From Corynebacterium qintianiae (GTDB taxonomy: Bacteria > Actinomycetota > Actinomycetes > Mycobacteriales > Mycobacteriaceae): a stretch of 64,000 bases of DNA. The stretch is from contig NZ_CP064955.1 in the NCBI RefSeq assembly GCF_011038645.2, forward strand, positions 1,922,001-1,986,000. Direction: 5' to 3'. The notes below the pieces were generated by a model. That model was not told the origin of the DNA. It ran no database searches and worked only from the letters and a program-made list of their open reading frames with translations. Positions within the stretch are counted from its first letter, which is position 1. Each line of letters begins with the position of its first letter. Below, one piece after another: positions 39,576 to 49,331 of this stretch. The position numbers were made by a program, and so were the translations under genes.

Positions 39576-41450
39576 TTACTTGTTGTCGGAGCTGGTGGCG
39601 CCGGTGCCGTCCTGGCCAGCCTCATTGGCTTCAGCGGCGTCGTCCTCGACGACCTCGGCGTCGACGACGTTGTCGTCAGCCGGGACGTCTGCCTGGGTGG
39701 CGCCGGTGTTGGCCTCTGCCTCGTAGAGGACTTTGCCCAGTTCCTGAGACTCGGTGGTCAGCTTCTCCACGGAGGACTTGATGGCTTCAAGGTCGTCGCC
39801 CTTGAGCGCCTCGTCGACTGCGTCGGCCGCCTCGCCCACACGGGTCTTGAGATCCTCCGGCAACTTGTCGGAGTTTTCATCCATGAACTTGCGGGTCTGG
39901 TACGCCATGGTTTCGGCGTTGTTGCGGGTCTCCTGCTCCTCGCGGCGCTTGCGGTCTTCGTCGGCGTGGGCCTCGGCGTCCTTGACCATGCGGTCGATCT
40001 CCTCCTGGGACAGCTTGGAACCGTCCTGGATGGTGATGGTGTTCTCCTTGCCGGTACCCTTGTCCTTCGCGGACACGGAGACGATGCCGTTTGCGTCGAT
40101 GTCGAAGGTGACCTCGATCTGCGGCACGCCGCGCGGCGCGGGTGCGATGCCGCCGAGCTCGAAGGAGCCGAGCAGCGTGTTGGCCGACGCCATCTCACGC
40201 TCGCCCTGGAAGACCTGGATCTGCACGGAAGGCTGGTTGTCCTCGGCCGTGGTGAAAGTCTCGGAGCGCTTGGTCGGGATGGTGGTGTTGCGCTCGATGA
40301 GCTTGGTCATCACGCCACCCTTGGTTTCAATGCCGAGGGAGAGCGGGGTGACGTCGAGAAGCAGCACGTCCTTGACGTCACCGCGAAGGACGCCAGCCTG
40401 CAGGGCGGCACCCACTGCGACGACCTCGTCCGGGTTGACGCCCTTGTTGGCTTCCTTGCCGGAGAGCTCCTTGACCAGCTCAGACACGGCCGGCATACGG
40501 GTGGAACCGCCGACGAGGACGACCTGGTCGATATCGCCGATCGACATGCCAGCATCCTTGATCACCTGGTTGAACGGCGCCTTGGTGCGGTCGAGCAGGT
40601 CCGAGGTGATCTTCTGGAACTCCGTGCGGGTCAGCGTCTCGTCGAGGAACAGCGGGTTCTTCTCCGCGTCGACGGTGATGTACGGGAGGTTGATGGAGGA
40701 CTGCTGCTGGGAGGACAGCTCGATCTTGGCCTTCTCAGCCGCCTCACGCAGGCGCTGCAGTGCCATCTTGTCCTTGGTCAGGTCGATGCCGTTTTGCGCC
40801 TTGAACTTCTCGACGAGCCAATCCACGATGCGCTGGTCCCAGTCGTCGCCGCCGAGCTCGTTGTCACCGGCGGTGGCGAGAACCTCCACCACACCGTCTC
40901 CGATCTCGAGCAGGGAGACGTCGAAAGTGCCGCCGCCGAGGTCGAAGACCAGGATGGTCTGCTCCTTGTCGGCCTTCTCCAGACCGTAGGCGAGAGCTGC
41001 CGCGGTCGGCTCGTTGACGATGCGCAGGACGTTGAGGCCCGCGATCTGACCGGCCTCCTTGGTGGCCTGGCGCTGCGCGTCCTCGAAGTACGCCGGGACT
41101 GTAATGACGGCGTCCGTGACCTCATCACCGAGGTAGGCCTCCGCGTCGCGCTTGAGCTTCATCAGAGTGCGGGCGGAAATCTCCTGCGGCGTGTACTTCT
41201 TGTCATCGATGTCGACGGTCCAGTCCTCGCCCATATGGCGCTTGACGGAGCGGATCGTACGGTCGACGTTGGTCACCGCCTGGTTCTTCGCGGACTGGCC
41301 AACGAGGACCTCGCCGTTCTTGGCGAAGGCCACGACGGACGGGGTGGTACGCGCACCCTCGGAGTTCGCGATCACAACGGGATCGCCACCCTCGAGAACT
41401 GCGACAACCGAGTTTGTGGTACCGAGGTCGATGCCTACTGCACGGGACAT
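39576..41450 (-). CDS. dnaK: Chaperone DnaK (Hsp70)
   Basis: A 624-residue Hsp70 with nucleotide-binding domain motifs [42 protein letters not shown] and [12 protein letters not shown], then the substrate-binding domain ([18 protein letters not shown]) and an acidic, Ala-rich tail. ATG 41450 follows AAGGAG with good spacing; the 25-codon upstream extension is leader with operators. Controlled by a SigH-type promoter and two HAIR operators. Confidence 0.98.
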   Translation of the reverse strand: MSRAVGIDLGTTNSVVAVLEGGDPVVIANSEGARTTPSVVAFAKNGEVLVGQSAKNQAVTNVDRTIRSVKRHMGEDWTVDIDDKKYTPQEISARTLMKLKRDAEAYLGDEVTDAVITVPAYFEDAQRQATKEAGQIAGLNVLRIVNEPTAAALAYGLEKADKEQTILVFDLGGGTFDVSLLEIGDGVVEVLATAGDNELGGDDWDQRIVDWLVEKFKAQNGIDLTKDKMALQRLREAAEKAKIELSSQQQSSINLPYITVDAEKNPLFLDETLTRTEFQKITSDLLDRTKAPFNQVIKDAGMSIGDIDQVVLVGGSTRMPAVSELVKELSGKEANKGVNPDEVVAVGAALQAGVLRGDVKDVLLLDVTPLSLGIETKGGVMTKLIERNTTIPTKRSETFTTAEDNQPSVQIQVFQGEREMASANTLLGSFELGGIAPAPRGVPQIEVTFDIDANGIVSVSAKDKGTGKENTITIQDGSKLSQEEIDRMVKDAEAHADEDRKRREEQETRNNAETMAYQTRKFMDENSDKLPEDLKTRVGEAADAVDEALKGDDLEAIKSSVEKLTTESQELGKVLYEAEANTGATQADVPADDNVVDAEVVEDDAAEANEAGQDGTGATSSDNK

Positions 41451-41483
41451 AAGTGAATCTCCTTCAGGTTGGTGTTCATTCAA

Positions 41484-41504
41484 GTTGAATGTAAGCGACT
41501 CAAC
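41484..41504. promoter_or_regulatory. HspR operator (HAIR) 1 at dnaK
   Basis: GTTGAAT-N7-ACTCAAC, one inner mismatch from CTTGAGT-N7-ACTCAAG symmetry, in the dnaK leader. Confidence 0.75.
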
Positions 41505-41539
41505 TTCTGCCACCCCACTATACACACGAGGCCTGACAC

Positions 41540-41560
41540 CTTGAGTCGTTCACGCTCAAC
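41540..41560. promoter_or_regulatory. HspR operator (HAIR) 2 at dnaK
   Basis: CTTGAGT-N7-GCTCAAC. It starts just downstream of the SigH-type -10, where a bound repressor would block transcription. Confidence 0.75.
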
Positions 41561-41566
41561 CTATAC

Positions 41567-41592
41567 AACAGCCTCTGTGGCAAAGATGTTCC
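41567..41592 (-). promoter_or_regulatory. SigH-type promoter of dnaK
   Basis: On the minus strand GGAA (41592-41589), 19 nt, GTT (41569-41567), the same spacing as at clpB. Confidence 0.7.
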
Positions 41593-41643
41593 CGGTGCGC
41601 TCAACTTTTCTCGAAATGCCGGCTTATCGACGCTCGAAACCCC

Positions 41644-41659
41644 CCCCGGATACCCGGGG
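41644..41659 (-). terminator. Possible terminator after ald
   Basis: The palindrome CCCCGGGTATCCGGGG on the minus strand is followed by GGGGTTTC, about 20 nt after the ald stop. Weak U-run. Confidence 0.35.
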
Positions 41660-41678
41660 CGGGCTTCGCGGGAAACGT

Positions 41679-43199
41679 TTAGAACAGACCCGTCGGGCTC
41701 TCGGAGTAGCTAACGAGAAGGTTCTTGGTTTGCTGGTAGTAGCTAAGCATCATGAGGTGGTTCTCGCGCCCGATGCCGGACTGCTTGTATCCACCGAACG
41801 CAGCATGAGCGGGGTAGCTGTGGTACTGGTTCACCCACACGCGACCAGCCTGGATGGCGCGCCCAGCGCGGTAGGCGGTGTTGCCGTTGCGCGACCACAC
41901 GCCCGCGCCGAGACCGTAGATAGTGTCGTTCGCGACCGCGATTGCCTCGTCGAAATCCTTGAACGTGGCCACCGAGAGGACCGGCCCGAAAATCTCCTCC
42001 TGGAAGATGGCCATGTCGTTAGTGCCCTTGAATACGGTTGGCTCAATGTAGTAACCGCCGTCGAGACCCTCGATCTGGTTCACGTGGCCGCCGGTGAGCG
42101 TCTCCGCGCCCTCCTTGGGGCCGAGCTCCAAGTAACCCGTGATCTTGTCCATCTGCTCCTGGGATGCCTGCGCGCCCATCTGCACGTCCGTGTCCAGAGG
42201 GTTGCCCGTCTTGATCTGCTTGACGCGCTGAACACCGAGCTCCAGAAATTCGTCGGCGATGGATTCGTGCACCAGCGCGCGCGACGGGCACGTGCACACC
42301 TCACCCTGGTTGAGCGCGAACATGGCGAAGCCTTCGACGGCCTTGGCACGGAATTCGTCATCTCTGTCCATGATGTCGGCGAAGTAGAGGGCCGGTGACT
42401 TTCCGCCCAGTTCGAGAGTCACCGGGATCACCTTGTCGGCGGCGGCCTTGTTGATGATCTTGCCCACCTCCGTAGAGCCGGTGAACGCTATCTTGGCAAT
42501 GCGGTCGGAGCCAGACAGAGCGGCTCCTGCTTCGTCGCCGAAACCGTTGACGATGTTGACCACGCCAGCCGGGATGAGGTCGCCAATGATGTCCATCAGG
42601 TAGAGGATGGACGCGGGGGTCTGTTCCGCGGGCTTCATCACCACGGCGTTGCCCGCCGCGAGCGCCGGGGCAAGCTTCCACACGGCCATCAGCAGCGGGA
42701 AGTTCCACGGGATGATCTGGCCGACCACACCGAGCGGCTCGTGGAAGTGGTAGGCGACCATGTCATCGTCGATCTGGGAGAGGCGGCCTTCTTGGGCGCG
42801 GATCGCACCCGCGAAGTAACGGAAGTGATCGATCGCCAGAGGGATATCGGCAGCGAGCGTCTCGCGTACGGCCTTGCCGTTCTCCCACGTCTCCGCCACC
42901 GCAATGTTCTCGAGGTTTTCCTCCATCCGGTCGGCGATCCTGTTCAGCATCACCGCACGCTCAGCCGGGGTGGTCCTGCCGAAAGCGGGAGAGGCCTTGT
43001 GCGCGGCATCCAGAGCTTTCTCGACGTCCGCCGCCTTGCCGCGGGCAACCTGGCAGAACACCTCACCCGTGACCGGGGTGACGTTATCGAAGTACTCACC
43101 GTCCGACGGTGCGACCCAATCACCGCCGATGTAGTTGTCGTAGCGCTGTTTGAAATTGACCTTCGAGCCTTCGGTCCCTGGGTTCGGATAGGTAGTCAC
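41679..43199 (-). CDS. ald: Aldehyde dehydrogenase (acetaldehyde dehydrogenase type)
   Basis: A 506-residue NAD-dependent aldehyde dehydrogenase. [10 protein letters not shown] carries the catalytic Glu and [13 protein letters not shown] the nucleophilic Cys; [19 protein letters not shown] and FTGSTEVGK bind NAD. Size and position next to dnaK/hspR match C. glutamicum Ald, needed for ethanol use. Start GTG 43199 with AAAGGA upstream. Other aldehydes are possible substrates. Confidence 0.93.
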   Translation of the reverse strand: MTTYPNPGTEGSKVNFKQRYDNYIGGDWVAPSDGEYFDNVTPVTGEVFCQVARGKAADVEKALDAAHKASPAFGRTTPAERAVMLNRIADRMEENLENIAVAETWENGKAVRETLAADIPLAIDHFRYFAGAIRAQEGRLSQIDDDMVAYHFHEPLGVVGQIIPWNFPLLMAVWKLAPALAAGNAVVMKPAEQTPASILYLMDIIGDLIPAGVVNIVNGFGDEAGAALSGSDRIAKIAFTGSTEVGKIINKAAADKVIPVTLELGGKSPALYFADIMDRDDEFRAKAVEGFAMFALNQGEVCTCPSRALVHESIADEFLELGVQRVKQIKTGNPLDTDVQMGAQASQEQMDKITGYLELGPKEGAETLTGGHVNQIEGLDGGYYIEPTVFKGTNDMAIFQEEIFGPVLSVATFKDFDEAIAVANDTIYGLGAGVWSRNGNTAYRAGRAIQAGRVWVNQYHSYPAHAAFGGYKQSGIGRENHLMMLSYYQQTKNLLVSYSESPTGLF

Positions 43200-43293
43200 A
43201 AGTGTTCCTTTCGGATAGAAAACTAAATTGTGTGACCGACACTACACCTCCTTCCCTGACGTGGCTGGCGCTCCCTAGACCTGGCCATGGCGA

Positions 43294-43319
43294 AACCCCG
43301 CAGGCAAACCCGCGGGGTT
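43294..43319 (-). terminator. Terminator after the secreted-protein gene
   Basis: AACCCCGC and GCGGGGTT pair across a 10-nt loop; on the minus strand TTTCG follows. It lies downstream of the gene ending at 43346. Confidence 0.7.
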
Positions 43320-43345
43320 GGAAACAAACCATCGTGGAACCTTCG

Positions 43346-44146
43346 CTAGAAACCGAGGTTGGCCACGAACTGGTCGACGAATGGTCGCGCGGCAAAACCC
43401 ATGATGGCAATCAGGATCAGGCCGATGACACCGCCTGCGATGCCGATGCTGGAGAATTGGTCACCCGTGAGGTTGGAACCCGCGACGGTGGAACCATTCG
43501 CGTCTTCCTTGTTGGCACACGCCTCGAACGCCTGGCTGTAGGTGAGGATCGGGCCGCCGAAGCGCGGGTAGTTCTCCTTGGCAGTTTCGAGGATGAGGTC
43601 CCGGACACCGACGAAACTTCCCTCCGTGACCCCCGTCCAGGCAGACGCGGCAATCACGCCGGCAAGGTCGACGCCATACATGACACCGCCGTCCTCGTGC
43701 GCCTCCTCCGGGGTCATGGTGAGGGTCTGCTCAGTGATCACGGGCTTCTTGGAGAGGTTGGCGAAGGCGATGGCGCGAATGTAGTCGGGGTGATCCTTGA
43801 CACCCAGCGTCATCGTATTGAAGAAGTATTTCGTCTGGGCGCTCGACACCTTGCCGTCCCCGCTAAGTAGCGCGGCATTCTTGGTCGCCGGATCGAGGGC
43901 GTATTCCTGCACGAGCTTCGCATCCTTCGGGTTGGAGAGCGCCGCAAAGGAGTTCTTCGCCATTAACTCGAAGAGCTCCCGGTACGCGTTATTCACGTTG
44001 CTCTGGTCTTGGTCTGAAAAGGTGATGGTGCAGGTGTTTGTGGCCGCGTTGTAGTCGTTTTCCCAAGCGTTCGCGTGGGGAGTGGCGACACCAGTCGCGA
44101 TGACGGCATCAGTCGCGGTGGAGGCAATCAGGTGAGACAATTTCAT
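43346..44146 (-). CDS. Secreted, C-terminally anchored hypothetical protein
   Basis: 266 residues. The N-terminus (MKLSHLIASTATDAVIATGVATPHANA) looks like a signal peptide with cleavage after AxA. The exported domain has two Cys (TNTCTITF and FEACANKE) that could pair. A C-terminal hydrophobic helix (GIAGGVIGLILIAIMGFAA) with a short tail would anchor it. Family unknown; architecture resembles corynebacterial surface proteins. It is transcribed divergently from the AI-2E-type transporter and ends in a terminator. Confidence 0.75.
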   Translation of the reverse strand: MKLSHLIASTATDAVIATGVATPHANAWENDYNAATNTCTITFSDQDQSNVNNAYRELFELMAKNSFAALSNPKDAKLVQEYALDPATKNAALLSGDGKVSSAQTKYFFNTMTLGVKDHPDYIRAIAFANLSKKPVITEQTLTMTPEEAHEDGGVMYGVDLAGVIAASAWTGVTEGSFVGVRDLILETAKENYPRFGGPILTYSQAFEACANKEDANGSTVAGSNLTGDQFSSIGIAGGVIGLILIAIMGFAARPFVDQFVANLGF

Positions 44147-44282
44147 AGGAGGAATTTCCTTTCGGCGAACGAACTTTATGCCGATCCCAAATGACCTGCC
44201 CAGAACGTTAAGGAAAACACAGAAAACTTACAGAATTTTTTGACTGCACCGTCGACTGCTCTATCTGGCAAGATGACTAAAC

Positions 44283-45746
44283 GTGTATACGGACAAGGAA
44301 AGCACCGACCGGGCCCACCGCGACTTCAAGGACGACAAAGATTACGTCGGCGCCCTCGACACCACGGTCGAAGAACCTGACATGTTCGCCACCCCCGCGG
44401 ACGCCGCTCAGGAACTCTCGGACGAGCCGATCGACCGCAGCGACGTCATCGCCGCGGACGGTCGCACCGCCGCCGCGTGGGGTTTGCGCTTCATTATCAT
44501 CGTCGCGGCCACGGCACTGCTTTTCTACCTCCTGCGCTACGTCTGGTTCGGTTTGCTGCCGATCCTCCTTGCCTTAATTGTGAGCACAGTTTTGTGGCCT
44601 CCCGTGAGGTTCCTCCGGAAGCACCGCGTGCCCGCCGCCCTGGCTGTACTGCTGGTTATCGTGGGGTCGTTCGTGATCTTCGGCGGGATCGTCGCGGCAA
44701 TGCTGCCGATCGTGCGGGATCAGGGTGGCCAGTTAGTTTCACAGGCTCAGGCTGGGATCGACCAGATCATTGACTGGGCCGGTAGGAACTCTCAGCTGGT
44801 GGAAAGCGGCCAGATTCAGCAGGCGCTCGACCAGGTAACCAACTTCATGCGCAACCAGGCATCGAACATTGCCTCGGGAGTGTTCTCCGGCCTCGGTGCG
44901 GTGGCGAGCATCGGTACCACGCTCGTCCTCACCCTCATCCTGACGTTCTTCTTCCTCAAGGACGGTGACCGGTTCCTCCCGTTCGTGCGAAAATACGCCG
45001 GCGTGAAGGCTGGCTGGCACCTCACTGAGGTCCTGATGCGGTCGTGGAACACCCTGGCAGGGTTCATTCGCACCCAGGCCATTGTCTCTGCTGTGGATGC
45101 CGGTTTCATTGGGTTGGGCCTGATCGTGCTCGGCGTGCCCCTGTGGCCCGTTCTCGCCGTAATTACCTTCTTCGCGGGCTTCATCCCGATCATCGGTGCG
45201 TTCACTGCCGGCGCGCTGGCTGTGACTGTCGCGCTCGTCTCCAACGGCCTGACTAACGCGCTGCTGGTTCTTCTGCTCGTTGTCGCGGTTCAGCAAATCG
45301 AGGGCAACGTCCTGCAGCCGATCCTCCAGTCCAAGGCGATGGGTCTGCACGCCGCCGTTGTCCTGCTATCTGTCGCCGTAGGCGGCACACTTTTCGGCAT
45401 TGTGGGAGCCTTCCTCGCAGTGCCGGTCGCAGCTGTTGCCGCCGTTTTCCTGGGGTACTGGGCGGAGATGGTTTCCTTGCGCGCTGGCCAGATCACCGCC
45501 GACGACATCAAGATAGCCACCCAGCAGAGTCAGACGATGGATTCCAAGGAGGCGTTTCTAGCGGTGCGCGAGCGTATGCGCACCATCGGCCGCAACCGTG
45601 GAATCGACGCCGAAGAGAGCGTGGAGCAGAAGGCGGGTTCCACTCGCCTACCGTCCGACAGCGACGCCCCCGCGCAACGCTACGACCGGGAGGTGCCCGG
45701 CAAGTCCCGCGCCGTGGAGGACAAGACGAGCGACGGCTCCCAGTAG
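44283..45746 (+). CDS. AI-2E/PerM-family transporter
   Basis: A 487-residue membrane protein of the UPF0118/AI-2E exporter family: about eight helices, the pair LLFYLLRYVWFGLLPILLALIVSTVLWP near the N-terminus, a long extracytoplasmic helix, then TLILTFFFLKDG and the family motif FIPIIGAF. Hydrophilic tails of ~75 residues at both ends. GTG 44283 is the only reasonable start. Substrate unknown; most members do not move AI-2. A perfect palindromic repeat follows the stop. Confidence 0.85.
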   Translation: MYTDKESTDRAHRDFKDDKDYVGALDTTVEEPDMFATPADAAQELSDEPIDRSDVIAADGRTAAAWGLRFIIIVAATALLFYLLRYVWFGLLPILLALIVSTVLWPPVRFLRKHRVPAALAVLLVIVGSFVIFGGIVAAMLPIVRDQGGQLVSQAQAGIDQIIDWAGRNSQLVESGQIQQALDQVTNFMRNQASNIASGVFSGLGAVASIGTTLVLTLILTFFFLKDGDRFLPFVRKYAGVKAGWHLTEVLMRSWNTLAGFIRTQAIVSAVDAGFIGLGLIVLGVPLWPVLAVITFFAGFIPIIGAFTAGALAVTVALVSNGLTNALLVLLLVVAVQQIEGNVLQPILQSKAMGLHAAVVLLSVAVGGTLFGIVGAFLAVPVAAVAAVFLGYWAEMVSLRAGQITADDIKIATQQSQTMDSKEAFLAVRERMRTIGRNRGIDAEESVEQKAGSTRLPSDSDAPAQRYDREVPGKSRAVEDKTSDGSQ

Positions 45747-45763
45747 CCCGCGCCAGAACCCGC

Positions 45764-45820
45764 GAAGACCTCAGCGCGATACCGGGGGCAAAATGTCACC
45801 GGTATCGCGCTGAGGTCTTC
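45764..45820. repeat. 57-bp perfect palindromic repeat, copy A
   Basis: Two 22-bp arms (45764-45785 and 45799-45820) are exactly complementary around a 13-nt loop. The outer core is GAAGACCTCAGCGCG. No T-run follows on either strand. A relative with the same outer arms lies at 49332-49389. It sits 17 nt after a stop codon and 85 nt before the DJ-1 family gene. Confidence 0.8.
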
Positions 45821-45905
45821 CAATCCTCCACCAGCAAGTTCTGCGAGCTCGGGAGATTTTCCCTACCGTGGCTGTTGTTAGGCAAACACACGAAAGGACG
45901 AGAAA

Positions 45906-46430
45906 ATGGCTGATTTGAACGGCAAGAAAATTGCGATCATCGCGACCGACAAGTTCGAGGATTCCGAGCTGACATCCCCCAAGGAAGCCGTCGAGGCCGC
46001 CGGTGCGACCGCGCACGTTATTTCCACAGAGTCCGGTGAGATCGAGGGCAAGAACGGGACGAAGGTCGCTGTGGACCTCACCACCGCGGAGGCCAAGGCT
46101 GACGACTACGACGCCATCATTCTTCCCGGCGGCACCAGCAACGCCGACACAATCCGCACCGATGAGAAAGCGGTCGCCTTGGTGAAGGACGTTCGCGGCG
46201 CCGGCAAGCCGGTCGGAGTGATCTGCCACGGCGGTTGGATCCTCACCGAGGCCGACGTAATTAAAGGTGTCAAGTTGACCTCGTACAAGTCCCTCAAGAC
46301 TGATTTGAGCAACGCTGGTGCTCAGTGGGTCGACGAGGAGGTCGTAGTCGACAGTGGCTTCGTCTCCTCGCGCACCCCGCAGGACCTCCCCGCGTTTAAC
46401 AACGCGATTGTCACCGAGTTCGCGAAGTAA
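45906..46430 (+). CDS. DJ-1/PfpI family protein
   Basis: A 174-residue cytoplasmic protein. The nucleophile elbow GVICHGGW has Cys followed by His, and FEDSEL provides the conserved Glu, as in PfpI/YhbO stress proteins (glyoxalase, deglycase or chaperone activity has been proposed for the family). AAAGGA is 8-10 nt before the ATG. It converges on the lipase gene, 5 nt apart. Confidence 0.92.
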   Translation: MADLNGKKIAIIATDKFEDSELTSPKEAVEAAGATAHVISTESGEIEGKNGTKVAVDLTTAEAKADDYDAIILPGGTSNADTIRTDEKAVALVKDVRGAGKPVGVICHGGWILTEADVIKGVKLTSYKSLKTDLSNAGAQWVDEEVVVDSGFVSSRTPQDLPAFNNAIVTEFAK

Positions 46431-46435
46431 TCCCG

Positions 46436-47590
46436 CTACAAAGACGACGAGCCAGCGGCGCTACCGATTACGCCTGAACTATAGGTTGCACTGCCCTCCG
46501 CAAGTCGTTGGGATGAGCCGCTCCGCATTTGAGTTGGGTCGAGGGGAGCCGCGACGTCCGCCCGGGCGTAGCTCGGCAAGGCTGGTTCGCTTAAGTAGCG
46601 CGGCTCGCCGAGCGCTGCAACGTACTCCCCGATCGCGGGAATCGCCACCGGCAGGGCCCTCGGGTCGATGCCGGGGGAGATGTGCTGGGAGCAGGCCAAT
46701 CCCTTCAGTCGCGCCGGATCGGCAGGGCCGTCGTGGTTCAGCGCATCAAGCACGAGTTGATAAGCCGTGTTGTTGGCCAGGATTCCGATGTGGCCCGGAA
46801 TCTGGGTTGGGCATAACCTCTGCGTCGGAATGTTGGCCGCGCCCGCGATGTAACTCGCCTGGGTGGCGGGCTGGATCCCGTAGTCTGTCAGGCTGTAGAC
46901 ACTGGTCACGTCGATTGTCTCTGCTAGAGGCTCGGCGTTGAGCGCCTGCACGAAGTTCGACTGCGGGTGCATCTGCCACGCAATTGCCGGGCAATTGCCC
47001 AGCGCGAGGCAGAGAGGCTCGACGAGGGTGGTGCCTCGGATTGCTCCGGCTACGGAGACGAAGTCGTCGACAAGCGTGGCGGCTTCAGCGTCGTAACGCA
47101 GCCCCCACATGGCAGCCGGGGGGCCCGCGCTGTGCCCGACCACACCGATGTTGCGCCCGACGCGGGAGTGGGCGAGTTTGACGGCGTTGGCGACGTACAG
47201 CCCCGCCTGAGTCAGGTCGCCGCGGCCGTTGTGGGGTAGGTTGACCCAACAAACATCGAAGCCCTCTGCGTCCAGCTGCGGAATATAATTCCAGGCGAAA
47301 GTTTGCTGCGCGTTGGCACCCACTCCGTGCACGAGAAGCACCGTTTTCTTTGCCGCCGGGTCTGCGACGGGATTGGAGCAGCCAAAAGCGGCGTCAAGCT
47401 CCGCCTGAGGGGGCACATAATCCCCCATGGCGTGCGCATCCAGGTCATGCACCGTTGAGGACCCAAGCAACGGCGAGCTACCGTTCGGCACCTCCTGAGC
47501 ATGGGCGGGGGAAGCCAGGGTAGCAAGTGCGATTACGGCGGCAACTGCTACTCGGGCGCATCGTGTGGCGAGCGTGTTCAATGTCGTCAT
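46436..47590 (-). CDS. Secreted lipase/esterase (alpha/beta hydrolase)
   Basis: 384 residues from ATG 47590. The signal peptide MTTLNTLATRCARVAVAAVI... ends in SPAHA-QE. The mature enzyme has VLLVHGVGANAQQTFAW (oxyanion loop), GVVGHSAGPPAAMWG (Ser in G-H-S-x-G) and PGHIGILAN with a candidate His. This is like the class 2 lipases secreted by corynebacteria. The last ~60 residues are low-complexity. An earlier in-frame start at 47671 would place the signal peptide internally and is rejected. Confidence 0.85.
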   Translation of the reverse strand: MTTLNTLATRCARVAVAAVIALATLASPAHAQEVPNGSSPLLGSSTVHDLDAHAMGDYVPPQAELDAAFGCSNPVADPAAKKTVLLVHGVGANAQQTFAWNYIPQLDAEGFDVCWVNLPHNGRGDLTQAGLYVANAVKLAHSRVGRNIGVVGHSAGPPAAMWGLRYDAEAATLVDDFVSVAGAIRGTTLVEPLCLALGNCPAIAWQMHPQSNFVQALNAEPLAETIDVTSVYSLTDYGIQPATQASYIAGAANIPTQRLCPTQIPGHIGILANNTAYQLVLDALNHDGPADPARLKGLACSQHISPGIDPRALPVAIPAIGEYVAALGEPRYLSEPALPSYARADVAAPLDPTQMRSGSSQRLAEGSATYSSGVIGSAAGSSSL

Positions 47591-47698
47591 CCTTGGTCGA
47601 TCGGTCAGCTGTAGATGTATTCGCCTGCGACGCAATTTTGTTACGTCCCCGGTTCGCGCAAACAAACACAAAAGGAGTTGCGCCGATGCCGAGCCAGC

Positions 47699-48244
47699 TC
47701 AACCTTTCAGGGCCGCCCGAACCAGCCGCGCGGCGAATCGTGGCAGGTCGTCGCTCATGGTCGCCAGCTTGTCCGGGTCGGCGGACAGGCCGAGAAGGCG
47801 CGCGCCCTCCAACGCCTTTTTGTCGAACACCGGTGCAAGTTCCGGCCACACGCCCTGCGCCTCACGCGCGAACATGGCGGCGCACGCCGGGCCGACGCCG
47901 TCGAAGACCTCGAGCGACGCCGGGGCACCGTCGCGCAGGGTGCTCACGTCTCCACCGAAGTCCCGCAGAAGTTTCGCGCTCATCGCCTTCAGCCGCGTTG
48001 CCGTCGACTCGTCGTAGCGCGCATACCCGGTGCGGCCGAAAACGCGAATCAATGTGGACCGCGGAGCGTGGGCCACGGCCTGCGGGCCGGTCAGGCCGGC
48101 GTTGAACAGGCCCCGGGCTGCGGCGACGGCGACGGGTGCCTTGATCGGCTTCGCCTGCAGCATGCACAGCGTGAGCAGCTGAAACAGGGGCGTGGGGGCG
48201 TCGACAAGCTCGATGCCCGCCTCTTCGGCGAAGGTTTGTGTCAT
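47699..48244 (-). CDS. HhH-GPD-like DNA glycosylase-related protein
   Basis: A 181-residue protein, all helical, with a helix-hairpin-helix-like VFDGVGPACAAMFARE. Typical endonuclease III Lys and 4Fe-4S cysteines are not present; there is no Cys cluster at the C-terminus. Such short proteins are annotated as endonuclease-like in corynebacteria. Activity is uncertain. Confidence 0.65.
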   Translation of the reverse strand: MTQTFAEEAGIELVDAPTPLFQLLTLCMLQAKPIKAPVAVAAARGLFNAGLTGPQAVAHAPRSTLIRVFGRTGYARYDESTATRLKAMSAKLLRDFGGDVSTLRDGAPASLEVFDGVGPACAAMFAREAQGVWPELAPVFDKKALEGARLLGLSADPDKLATMSDDLPRFAARLVRAALKG

Positions 48245-48267
48245 ACGCGCCCGTTATAGTCGCGTAC

Positions 48268-49329
48268 ATGAACCAGCACCACTTTGAACTCAAGGTCCCC
48301 GGAGGAAAACTCGTTGTCGCGGACATCACCGACGACGGCGAGCGCGTTATCGCCGCGAGCATTTCAGGCGACTTCTTCCTCGAACCGGACCAGGCGTATG
48401 ACGCGATCAACGGGGCACTTATAGGTGCGTCGGTGAGCGAGGACGCCGACGATCTCGAAGGGCGCATCGCCCGCGCCCTCACGGACATCGAGGGCGTGGA
48501 CCTGCACGGGTTCTGCGCGCGTGACATCGCCGTGGTCACCCGCCGCGCGCTGACCGACGCCAAGGACATCACCGACTACGAATGGAGCGTCATCCACTCC
48601 CCCGTCCTGCCCACCCCGATCAACGTCGCGCTGGATGAGTACCTGCTCGAGGAGGTCCGCACCGGGCGCAAGGGACCTATCCTGCGCTTTTGGGAATGGG
48701 AGGACAAGGCCGTAGTGTTCGGCTCCTACCAATCCTTCAGAAACGAGCTCGACCCCGGCGGCGTTGAGCGCCACGGCATCGTGCCGGTGCGCCGTATTTC
48801 CGGCGGCGGCGCGATGTTCATGGAGGGCGGCAACTGCGTGACCTACTCACTGTATTTGCCCGACGACATCGTGCGCGGTTTGAGTTACGTCGATTCGTAC
48901 CAGTACCTCGACGCGTGGGTGCTCGCGGGCCTGAAACAGCTCGGCGTCAACGCCTGGTACGTGCCCATCAACGACATCACATCCGACGGCGGCAAGATCG
49001 GCGGGGCGGCGCAGAAGCGCGTGCCCGGTGCGGTACTGCACCACACGACGATGAGCTACGACATCGACGCGGACAAGATGATGGAGGTCTTGCGCGTGGG
49101 CAAGGTCAAGCTCGCCGACAAGGGCGTGCGATCGGCGAAGAAGCGCGTCGACCCGCTGCGGCGCCAGACGGGCGTTTCCCGCGAGGACGTGATCGACACG
49201 CTCATCGCGTCGTTCATGTCGCGCTACCCCTCAGAGCGCGGCGAACTCACGGATGCGGATCTCGCCGCGGCGCAGTCTCTCGTTGACACGAAGTTCGCTA
49301 ACGACGAGTGGACGCACCGCATTCCTTAG
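48268..49329 (+). CDS. lplA: Lipoate--protein ligase with N-terminal accessory domain
   Basis: 353 residues. The catalytic module (about residues 105-330) has RRISGGGAMFMEGGNCVTYS and GGKIGGAAQKR, the lipoyl-AMP binding motifs of LplA/BPL ligases. The first ~90 residues (ELKVPGGKLVVADI ... ISGDFFLEPDQAYDAINGALIG) resemble the accessory domain that is C-terminal in E. coli LplA or the separate LplB in archaea, so the order is swapped. It should attach lipoate to E2/GcvH proteins. ATG 48268 has TATAGT 7 nt upstream (leaderless). Confidence 0.88.
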   Translation: MNQHHFELKVPGGKLVVADITDDGERVIAASISGDFFLEPDQAYDAINGALIGASVSEDADDLEGRIARALTDIEGVDLHGFCARDIAVVTRRALTDAKDITDYEWSVIHSPVLPTPINVALDEYLLEEVRTGRKGPILRFWEWEDKAVVFGSYQSFRNELDPGGVERHGIVPVRRISGGGAMFMEGGNCVTYSLYLPDDIVRGLSYVDSYQYLDAWVLAGLKQLGVNAWYVPINDITSDGGKIGGAAQKRVPGAVLHHTTMSYDIDADKMMEVLRVGKVKLADKGVRSAKKRVDPLRRQTGVSREDVIDTLIASFMSRYPSERGELTDADLAAAQSLVDTKFANDEWTHRIP

Positions 49330-49331
49330 CG

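Noticed and set aside
39027..41456. Plus-strand open frame of 809 codons opposite dnaK and grpE
   Set aside because: It is the complement of two certain chaperone genes; its Leu/Val/Arg/Gly-rich composition is typical of antisense frames in GC-rich DNA.
43225..43250. GlxR-like site upstream of ald (TGTGACCGACACTACA)
   Set aside because: Only one half matches the consensus; too weak to list as a site.
45764..45820. Perfect palindrome as an ordinary rho-independent terminator
   Set aside because: No T-run on either side, and a related copy exists at 49332-49389, so it is listed as a repeat.
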